Source: JANNHK01 sp034408875 (GTDB lineage Bacteria; Actinomycetota; Acidimicrobiia; IMCC26256; PALSA-610). From it: 11,616 nucleotides of DNA. Under the pieces are notes generated by a model. That model searched no databases. It was not told the DNA's origin and was given only the letters and a program-made list of their open reading frames with translations. Positions within the stretch are counted from its first letter, which is position 1; every line of letters begins with the position of its first letter. Of this stretch, positions 6,157 to 11,616 are shown in pieces. The DNA lies in the NCBI GenBank assembly GCA_034408875.1, contig JAWXCJ010000258.1:1-11616 (forward strand), in the 5' to 3' direction. Both the position numbers and the translations under genes were made by a program.

Positions 6157-7259
6157 GCCACTCCCCGCATCCGGTCGGTGCGGTGCACCGGGTCGGTGTC
6201 GAACTTCGGCAGGACGTGCGTACCGAACGTCTCGATGATCTCGATCGCCACCTCGCGCGACATCGTCGACGACAACAGTCCGAACACGACCTGGTCGGCG
6301 CCGGCCGACTCGTACGCCTTCATCGCCGTCGTCACTTCGTCGGGCGTGCCGTACGGGCTGAACCCCGAGCAGATGCGCTGGTCGATCTCCTCGACCGTCG
6401 GCTCGGGCAGCACTTCGGGCCACACGGGGAATCCTTCCGGGCGCGGGAACGTGTCGAGGTACCGGAACACGAGGCTGTTCTGGTAGCTCATCGAGAGTTG
6501 CGTGCCGAGCTCGCGCACGCGGGCGCCGTCTTCGAGACATAACAACTGGGTGGTGACCATCACGTTGTTGTTCACGTAGTCGCCGACCGGCTCGGCCCTC
6601 TCGATCTCCTTCTTGTACAGGTCGATGAGCGGCGCGATCGTTTCGGGCCCGCCCATCGTGAAACACAACACACCGAGTCCCATGCGTGCGGCCTTCTCGA
6701 ACGTCGCCGGGTTGCCCGCCGCGACCCACATCGGCGGGTGCGACGGCTTGTACGGCTTCGGCAACACGTTGCGTTGCGGCATCGAGAAGAACTGGCCGTC
6801 GAAGCCGGGATACTCCTCGGCCCGCCACATCTTCGGCAGCTCGGCGATCACCTCGTCGAACATCGCCTTGGTGAGGTCGGGGTCCTCGATGCCGAACCCG
6901 CGCTGCTCGGTGGTCGACGAGCCGCGGCCCATGCCGAACTCGAACCGGCCTTCGGTCAGGTGGTCGAGCAGTGCAACGCGTTCGGCGACGCGGGCCGGGT
7001 GGTTGACCGGCGGCGTGATGTTGAAGATGCCGGACCCGATGTGGATGCGTTCGGTCGCGGCCGCGAGGTAGCCGAGGAACACCTCGTTGGCGGAGAGGTG
7101 CGAGTAGTTCGTGAGGAAGTGGTGCTCGGTCGCCCACGTGTACTTGAACCCGGCCCGGTCCGCGGCCTGCACGACCGCGACCTCGTCCATAATGCGCCGG
7201 TGCTCGTCGCCGTCGAACTGCGGCAGCACGCACGCACTGTTGAAAAGCCCGAACTCCAC
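6153..7259 (-). CDS. LLM-class flavin-dependent oxidoreductase
   Basis: This 368-residue luciferase-like TIM barrel is cytoplasmic and probably uses FMNH2 with O2, or F420. The N-terminus EFGLFNSACVLPQ, the active-site strand TWATEHHFLTNYS (His46-His47), IHIGSGIF, HPARVAERVALLDHLTEGRFEFGMGRG and the C-terminal GTPDEVTTAMKAYESAGADQVVFG are hallmark features. The length is normal. The sequence alone does not tell monooxygenase from F420-dependent dehydrogenase. The GTG start directly follows the TetR stop codon with no gap; its GAAGGG ribosome binding site lies inside the last codons of the regulator gene. Together with the coupled acyl-CoA synthetase downstream, it probably acts on an acid or CoA ester in the pathway. 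That pairing is inference. Confidence 0.92.
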   Translation of the reverse strand: MEFGLFNSACVLPQFDGDEHRRIMDEVAVVQAADRAGFKYTWATEHHFLTNYSHLSANEVFLGYLAAATERIHIGSGIFNITPPVNHPARVAERVALLDHLTEGRFEFGMGRGSSTTEQRGFGIEDPDLTKAMFDEVIAELPKMWRAEEYPGFDGQFFSMPQRNVLPKPYKPSHPPMWVAAGNPATFEKAARMGLGVLCFTMGGPETIAPLIDLYKKEIERAEPVGDYVNNNVMVTTQLLCLEDGARVRELGTQLSMSYQNSLVFRYLDTFPRPEGFPVWPEVLPEPTVEEIDQRICSGFSPYGTPDEVTTAMKAYESAGADQVVFGLLSSTMSREVAIEIIETFGTHVLPKFDTDPVHRTDRMRGVA

Positions 7260-7817
7260 TTATTTCCCTTCGAGTTGGTCCAGTACCGCTTCGAGTGCGT
7301 CGGAGAACACCCGGCGGGACAGCGCGACAGCGGCGCGGGTCTCCGCGTGTTCTTCGAGCGCGGCTTCGAGCGTCACGAATGCGCCCGCAAGATAGAGGAT
7401 CGTCTGCACCGCCCGCGCCGCCGCCGCGCCCCGCAACCCGGCCGCCTCGACCTCTCGGGCCAGCGCCACGTGCGCGGGCTGCCACAACGCCGTCGCCCGG
7501 CCCTGCTCGAACGCGAGCGACACGAGCGCGCGGTGCTCGACGGCCTGGCGGTGCACGTCGAGGGCAATCGACTCCATGCGCGTCCGCGGCGAACGGCCCC
7601 GCGGCCGCACTTCGCCCAGGTCCGCGATGAACGAGTCGACGATCGCGCCGATCAACTCGTCGCGCCCACCGACGTGCCAGTAGATCGCAGTGTGCGCCAC
7701 GCCGAGGTCGGCCGCGAGCTTGCGCATCGAGAGCGCGTCGGGCCCGTCCCGCTCGACGAGGCGGCGGGCGACCGCGACGATGCGCGCCCGCTCGGGCTGG
7801 GTGGCGGTCGTTGTCAT
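7260..7817 (-). CDS. TetR-family transcriptional regulator
   Basis: This 185-residue protein has the TetR layout: an N-terminal helix with RIVAVARRLVERDG, a helix-turn-helix at about residues 29-48 (LSMRKLAADLGVAHTAIYWH) followed by VGGRDELIGAIVDSF, and a divergent C-terminal ligand-binding and dimerisation region. I chose the ATG at 7817 (MTTTATQPER). An upstream TTG at 7850 would overlap the amidohydrolase end and is unlikely. No Shine-Dalgarno sequence is visible before the ATG, so expression may rely on coupling to the gene ending ten bases upstream. It is the third gene of the leftward operon. It is the only DNA-binding protein seen in the window and so the natural partner of the palindrome at 9894-9910, probably as an autoregulating repressor released by a pathway intermediate (inference). 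Confidence 0.9.
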   Translation of the reverse strand: MTTTATQPERARIVAVARRLVERDGPDALSMRKLAADLGVAHTAIYWHVGGRDELIGAIVDSFIADLGEVRPRGRSPRTRMESIALDVHRQAVEHRALVSLAFEQGRATALWQPAHVALAREVEAAGLRGAAAARAVQTILYLAGAFVTLEAALEEHAETRAAVALSRRVFSDALEAVLDQLEGK

Positions 7818-7827
7818 CGGGTTTGGG

Positions 7828-9077
7828 TCATACCGATCCGGGAGGGACAAGCCCTTCCTTCCACCAGCGGCCCTGGCGTACTGCTTCGGGGTCGACCGCG
7901 AGCGTCGGGTCCTGGCCGAGATCCTCAGGTGTCGGACCGATGCGGTCGGCGATCGGGCGCAGCGCGTCGATCTCGAAGCCGTACACGCGCGCGGCGGTGC
8001 CGCCGAGCATCGCGTGCGTGTCCTCGACCGGCACGTCGTGGAACGTCTCCTTCAACTTCGCAACGGTGTGCGGCCACGTGCCTTCGGGGTGCGGGTAGTC
8101 ATTGCCCCACATCACCGTGTCGATACCGATCGCGTAGCGCCGCCGGATCTCCTCGCGGCTCATCGTCGACGCACCGATGAACACGTTGCGCCCGAAGTAC
8201 TCGCTCGGCAACCGCGACACCTTGCCCGCGAGTTGGGCGACCATCTTCTTGGTCGTGTGTCCGCCGCCGAGGTAGGTGTCCCACTTCCACATGAGGTCAG
8301 GCGCCCAGTACGCGGCCGACTCGGTGATGCAGAACTTCAGGTTCGGGTGCCGCTCGAAGGCGCCGCCGAAGAGCAGGAACCACATCGGCCGCACCGCCCA
8401 CCACACGACTTCGGCGAGATACATGCCGACGTTGTCCTGGTACTCGTCCATCGGCGCCGACCCCGAATGTGTGTGCACGGGCATGTTCAGCGCCGCGCAC
8501 GCGGCCCACACCGGTTCGTACACCGGGTCCTGGTACGGCGCGTGGTCGCGCCACATCGTCGGCACGAGGATGCCGCCCCGCAGCCCGTTGGCCGCGGCCC
8601 ACTCGATCTCGGCGACCGCGCGCCCGGGATCGTGCGTGATCGGCACCAGCGCGACACCGGCTCGGCGTTCGGGACTGTGCGCGCACAGCTCGGCGAGGAA
8701 CCGGTTGTGGGCACGCGCGCCCGCGAACGCGAGTTCCGGGTCGGTGATGTCGGCCGCGCTCAGGCCCGCGCCGAACGGCGGCGACGCGTTGCCCGTGATC
8801 GCGTCGGCGTCGGGGAAGAGCACTTCGCCCGCGACACCGTCACCGTCGAGTTCCTTGTCGCGCTGACCCGCGTCGTACGCACCGCGTAGGCCTTCGGCGT
8901 TGTCCTCTTCCAGGTCGTGATGTAGTCGCCGCTCGCGGCCAGGCGCTGTTCGCGGATCGCCTGGCGTTCGGCGAGATACCCCTCGAACGCGCCGTGGTAC
9001 CTCGTGTCGAGGTAGGGCCGGTACTCCTCGCACGGCAACCCCGCGTGGCAGTCGGCCGAGATGACGAGGTACCTCAC
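7828..9077 (-). pseudogene. Amidohydrolase (PF04909-type), frameshifted near 8910
   Basis: Two adjoining frames make one metal-dependent amidohydrolase of the ACMSD/gamma-resorcylate decarboxylase superfamily. Residues 1-56 (GTG at 9077, VRYLVISADCHAG to DYITTW) are in one frame; the remainder (EEDNAEGLRGAYDAGQRDKE onward, 360 residues) is one base out. Restoring a single G (plus-strand C) at 8910-8911, where a run of three appears to have become two, gives an uninterrupted 416-residue protein. Family features are Asp9-x-His11, PVHTHSG (His202, His204), FERHP (His244) and WGNDYPHPEG with the likely metal or catalytic Asp327 (restored numbering). The usual HxH near the N-terminus is HxG. The start has GGGGAAG upstream and overlaps the acetoacetate decarboxylase-like stop by 4 bp (9074-9077). 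No slippery heptamer is present. A sequencing or assembly error is as likely as true decay, because the rest is undamaged. Confidence 0.85.
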
Positions 9078-9871
9078 GTTCTCTTCCCCAAGACAGACAT
9101 GTCGTCGTAGCGCTGGTGCACGAACGGGGCGAGCCACTCGCTCTTCACGTACGAGTGGATGACCCCGCTCTGGAAGGTGGTGCGCTCGCTCCAGTTGAGG
9201 TCGACGAGACGGCGCACGGGGATGTCGGCCACCGGGTCGAGGGGCGAGTCGCGCAGCACGAGATCGCCGTCGACGCGTTCGAGGAGCCGCATCTTCTCCT
9301 TCTTGTGGCAGTAGACGAGCGCGGGGTCGCTGTCGAAGCCCCCACCCCCGACACCAAGGCCGTCGGGCGCGGGCAAGAACTTGAAGTAGAAGTCGGTCTT
9401 CGTGCGCTCGGGCGGCGACTCCAGCGTTTCCGCGACCCGCCCCTGGATCTCGACGACGGTGAACCCCATGCGCGCCATCACGCCGTGCACGTCGGCGCCG
9501 TCGCGCTTCACCCACACCTCGCCGATCTTCTTCGGTTCGCCGAATGTCTCGCGCCCGCCGACGGTCGCCTGCTCGGTCGTCATCGGCATGAACAGCGGGT
9601 ACTCGCCTTCGAGGCCCTCGTGCTTGGCCCGCACCGCGAAGTACCCCGCGCCGAACGTGTACCCGCCCGGCATGTCGACGGTGGTGATCGTTGCCCGCAC
9701 CAGCGGCTCGGCCGGCGGTTCGAGCGGCGGCGGGAGCACCGCCGCGATGATCTCCGGGTCGGTCTCGTAGATCGCGGTGAGTGCCTGCGACCAGATTTCG
9801 CCCTTCGTCGCTTCGAGTTCGCGGTTGCGTCGCTCCTCGTCGGACCGGGCGGCGTACCGGATCTTCGACAT
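9074..9871 (-). CDS. Acetoacetate decarboxylase family protein
   Basis: This 265-residue cytoplasmic protein fits the acetoacetate decarboxylase (ADC) fold. The key segment is GGRETFGEPKKIGEV at about 105-119. It matches the GRE...PKK motif of true ADC, in which the first Lys of the pair (here Lys114) forms the Schiff base and the second (Lys115) tunes its pKa. PLFMPMTTEQA just before it, and the Gly-rich GLGVGGGGFDSD near 171-182, are also typical. With both lysines present, decarboxylation of a beta-keto acid is plausible. Related family members do aldol or dehydratase chemistry, so the reaction is not certain. The ATG start has AGGGGG six bases upstream. It is the first gene of the leftward operon, facing the short-chain dehydrogenase gene across 78 bp, and its stop overlaps the amidohydrolase start. 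Confidence 0.88.
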   Translation of the reverse strand: MSKIRYAARSDEERRNRELEATKGEIWSQALTAIYETDPEIIAAVLPPPLEPPAEPLVRATITTVDMPGGYTFGAGYFAVRAKHEGLEGEYPLFMPMTTEQATVGGRETFGEPKKIGEVWVKRDGADVHGVMARMGFTVVEIQGRVAETLESPPERTKTDFYFKFLPAPDGLGVGGGGFDSDPALVYCHKKEKMRLLERVDGDLVLRDSPLDPVADIPVRRLVDLNWSERTTFQSGVIHSYVKSEWLAPFVHQRYDDMSVLGKRT

Positions 9872-9893
9872 ATGTTTCCCCCTACCCCGGAAC

Positions 9894-9910
9894 CTGTAAC
9901 ACCGTTACAG
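9894..9910. promoter_or_regulatory. Perfect 17-bp palindrome, candidate TetR operator
   Basis: CTGTAAC-ACC-GTTACAG consists of perfect 7-base arms around a 3-base centre, sitting in the 78 bp between the divergent starts at 9871 and 9950. Size, symmetry and position are those of a TetR-family operator controlling both operons. A further half-site, GTAAC, lies at 9910-9914. The right arm overlaps the -10-like hexamer TACAGT, so binding would block transcription. The assignment to the regulator at 7260-7817 is inference. Confidence 0.72.
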
Positions 9911-9911
9911 T
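9906..9911 (+). promoter_or_regulatory. Putative -10 element for the rightward operon
   Basis: TACAGT fits TANNNT and lies 38 bases before the GTG at 9950, leaving room for a short leader that carries the GGGGG ribosome binding site at 9941-9945. No good -35 sequence is seen. On the other strand TACTGT (9907-9912) also fits, so both operons might start from overlapping -10 elements inside the operator region. Confidence 0.35.
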
Positions 9912-9949
9912 AACGCCGACACGGTAGCGAGGGAGACCGAGGGGGACAA

Positions 9950-10813
9950 GTGCAGACGCTGCGAGACAAGGTCGCCGTCGTCACCGGCGGCGCGAGCGGC
10001 ATCGGGCTCGCCCTGGTGCAACGGCTCGCGGCCGAGGGCATGACCGTGGTCGCCGCCGACGTGCGCAAGGACGCGCTCGACGAGCTCGGCGAACACCCGC
10101 GCGTGCACGCCGAGCAGGTCGACGTGACCAAGTACGAGTCGGTTGCCGAGCTCGCGGAGCGCGTCATCGACCGGCACGGTGGCGTCCACGTGTTGTGCAA
10201 CAACGCGGGCGTGGGCTCCGGCGCCGAAGGGTTCATCTGGGAGCACGAGCTGGTCGACTGGCACTGGGGCTTCGACGTGAACGTGTGGGGCGTGATCCAC
10301 GGCATCAAAGCGTTCGTGCCGCACATGGTCGCGAGCGGCGAGGAAGGCCACGTCGTGAACACGTCGTCCGGGAACGGCGGGATCGTGCCGTTCGGCGACA
10401 CGGCCGTGTACGCGACGACGAAGGGCGCGGTCGTGACGATCACCGAGTCGTTGTACGCGCACTTGCTGCGAGCCGAGGCGAAGGTGCGGGCGTCGGTGCT
10501 GTTCCCGGGGCCGAACTGGCTGCGTACGAACCTGTGGGAGGCATGGCGCACCCGACCGGACGAATACGCCAAGGAAGTTCCGCGCCAGACGCCCTACCCG
10601 TCGCTCGAACAACTCGAGCAGATCATGGCCGAGCGCGGCGTCGACATGGAATGGACGCCGCTCGAAGAGGTCGCCGAGGTGGTCGCACGCGGCATCGTCG
10701 CCGACCAGTTCTGGATGATGCCCGCGAGCGACTCGACCGACACGTCGATCAGGGCCCGGTCCGAATCGATGCTCACCCGCAGCAACCCCACGTACTTCAG
10801 GGAGTGGAAATGA
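9950..10813 (+). CDS. Short-chain dehydrogenase/reductase (SDR)
   Basis: This 287-residue classical SDR has a Rossmann fold and should oxidise an alcohol or reduce a ketone. It shows TGGASGIG (12-19), Asp37 at the end of the second strand (AADVRK, suggesting NAD over NADP), NNAG (84-87), Asn111, NTSSG with the catalytic Ser at about 139-140, and Tyr154-x-x-x-Lys158 (YATTK). The C-terminal third is longer than a minimal SDR of about 250 residues and contains FPGPNWLRTNLWEAWRTRP, probably the substrate lid. The GTG start has GGGGG five bases upstream. The gene opens the rightward operon under the putative operator, and its stop overlaps the ATG of the next amidohydrolase (ATGA, 10810-10813). 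Confidence 0.93.
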   Translation: MQTLRDKVAVVTGGASGIGLALVQRLAAEGMTVVAADVRKDALDELGEHPRVHAEQVDVTKYESVAELAERVIDRHGGVHVLCNNAGVGSGAEGFIWEHELVDWHWGFDVNVWGVIHGIKAFVPHMVASGEEGHVVNTSSGNGGIVPFGDTAVYATTKGAVVTITESLYAHLLRAEAKVRASVLFPGPNWLRTNLWEAWRTRPDEYAKEVPRQTPYPSLEQLEQIMAERGVDMEWTPLEEVAEVVARGIVADQFWMMPASDSTDTSIRARSESMLTRSNPTYFREWK

Positions 10814-11616
10814 CCGAGCGCTACACCGTCATCTCCTCGGACGGACACGCGGGCGCGCCGCCGCACGAGTACCGCGAATACCTGCCCGCACGCCGGCACG
10901 ACGAGTTCGACGCGTGGGCGCAGAACTTCCACAACCCGTTCTCCGACCTGGCCGGGTCGAACGCGTACCGCAACTGGGACAGCGCGCAACGGCTCGCCGA
11001 GCTCGAGACCGACGGCATCGTCGCCGAGGTGCTGTTCCCGAACACGATCCCGCCGTTCTGGCCGTCGGGTGCGCTCGTCTCCCCCGCGCCGACCGCCGCC
11101 GACTACGAACGCCGCTTCGTCGGCTTGCAGGCGCACAACCGCTGGCTCGCCGACTTCTGTGCGCAGACCCCGGGCCGACGCGCGGGCATCGCGCAGATCT
11201 TCCTCAACGACCTCGACGACGCGCTCGGCGAAGTGCGCTTCGCGGCCGAGTCGGGACTGTTCGGCGGCATTCTGTTGCCCGGCGTCGCGCCGAACCACGA
11301 GATCCCGCCGCTCTGGAGCGACACGTACGAACCGCTGTGGACCCTGTGCGAGGAACTCGACATCGTGGTCAACCACCACAGCGGTGGCGGCCTGCCCGTG
11401 TTCGACGTCGCCGACCCGGCCGCGCGCGCGGTGATGCTCGTCGAGATCCCCATCTACGCGCACCGCGCGTTGTGGGCGTTGATCTTCGCGGGCGTGTTCG
11501 AACGCCACCCCAGCCTGAAGTTCGTCCTGACCGAGCAGGGCACGAGTTGGGTGCCGGGCACGCTCGCCAACCTCGACTGGTTCGCGGGCCGCATGCGCCT
11601 GCCCGACGCGGCCGAG
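10810..11616 (+). CDS. Amidohydrolase (PF04909-type), cut by window end
   Basis: The first 269 residues of a second metal-dependent amidohydrolase of the ACMSD/resorcylate decarboxylase superfamily are present; the frame is open at the window edge. It starts MTERYTVISSDGHAG, with Asp11-x-His13, and has an ETDGIVAEVLFPN strand, NHHSGGG (His189-His190) and FERHPSLKFVLTEQG (His233). The expected C-terminal Asp motif lies beyond the window. It aligns by eye with the frameshifted amidohydrolase of the leftward operon (SADCHAG, DGDGVAGEVLFPD, VHTHSG, FERHPNLKF), so the two are divergent paralogs. The ATG overlaps the dehydrogenase stop and has AGGGAG just upstream. Hydrolysis of a cyclic amide or ester and non-oxidative decarboxylation are both possible for this superfamily. 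Confidence 0.9.
   Translation, partial: MTERYTVISSDGHAGAPPHEYREYLPARRHDEFDAWAQNFHNPFSDLAGSNAYRNWDSAQRLAELETDGIVAEVLFPNTIPPFWPSGALVSPAPTAADYERRFVGLQAHNRWLADFCAQTPGRRAGIAQIFLNDLDDALGEVRFAAESGLFGGILLPGVAPNHEIPPLWSDTYEPLWTLCEELDIVVNHHSGGGLPVFDVADPAARAVMLVEIPIYAHRALWALIFAGVFERHPSLKFVLTEQGTSWVPGTLANLDWFAGRMRLPDAAE

Noticed and set aside
4744..6486. Long rightward frame (580 residues) opposite the acyl-CoA synthetase
   Set aside because: It is antisense to a gene with all adenylate-forming motifs, and its composition is Arg/Val/Glu-rich without recognisable domains.
4621..7485. A single 954-residue leftward frame covering the acyl-CoA synthetase and much of the upstream region
   Set aside because: Only the C-terminal 511 residues resemble a protein family. 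The upstream part is an Arg/Ala-rich shadow of the LLM oxidoreductase gene, and a proper GTG with GGGGAG sits at 6156.
8905..8915. Programmed ribosomal frameshift in the amidohydrolase
   Set aside because: No slippery heptamer (X XXY YYZ) or clear downstream structure is present, and metabolic amidohydrolases are not known to use such shifts. A deletion or sequence error is simpler.

Overview
The window is GC-rich (roughly two thirds G+C by eye), with strong G/C bias at third codon positions, many GTG starts and gene junctions that share 4 bp. The gene families (LLM-class oxidoreductase, FadD19-like acyl-CoA synthetase, HTTM protein, many SDR and amidohydrolase enzymes) point to an actinobacterium, perhaps class Acidimicrobiia. 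The taxonomic call is inference. No rRNA, tRNA, CRISPR array, insertion sequence or phage gene was seen.

Left part (1-3646), small independent units. A minus-strand protein with two EthD-like ferredoxin-fold halves (121-1071) diverges from a plus-strand flavodoxin-like protein (1091-1552), which may have a leaderless promoter. The flavodoxin gene runs tail to tail into a small minus-strand gene of unknown function (1549-1755); the two stop codons share one CTAG. A divergent intergenic region (1756-1899) with an AT-rich patch and an inverted repeat leads to a two-gene operon. It encodes a small membrane-anchored protein (1900-2349) and an HTTM protein related to vitamin K-dependent gamma-carboxylase (2346-3461).

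Right part (3647-11616), a probable catabolic locus of two divergent operons. Leftward from 9871 run an acetoacetate decarboxylase-family protein, a metal-dependent amidohydrolase (broken by a one-base frameshift near 8910), a TetR-family regulator, an LLM-class flavin oxidoreductase, a FadD19-like acyl-CoA synthetase and, 32 bp further on, an aldo/keto reductase. Rightward from 9950 run an NAD-type short-chain dehydrogenase and a second amidohydrolase that leaves the window incomplete. The 78 bp between the operons holds a perfect 17 bp palindrome, CTGTAACACCGTTACAG (9894-9910), overlapping a -10-like hexamer. It is a good candidate operator for the TetR protein encoded in the locus.

Together these genes look like an inducible pathway: CoA activation of a carboxylate, flavin-dependent oxidation, alcohol/ketone redox steps, and decarboxylation or hydrolytic C-C/C-N cleavage by the ADC-like and amidohydrolase proteins. 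The substrate cannot be read from the sequence.
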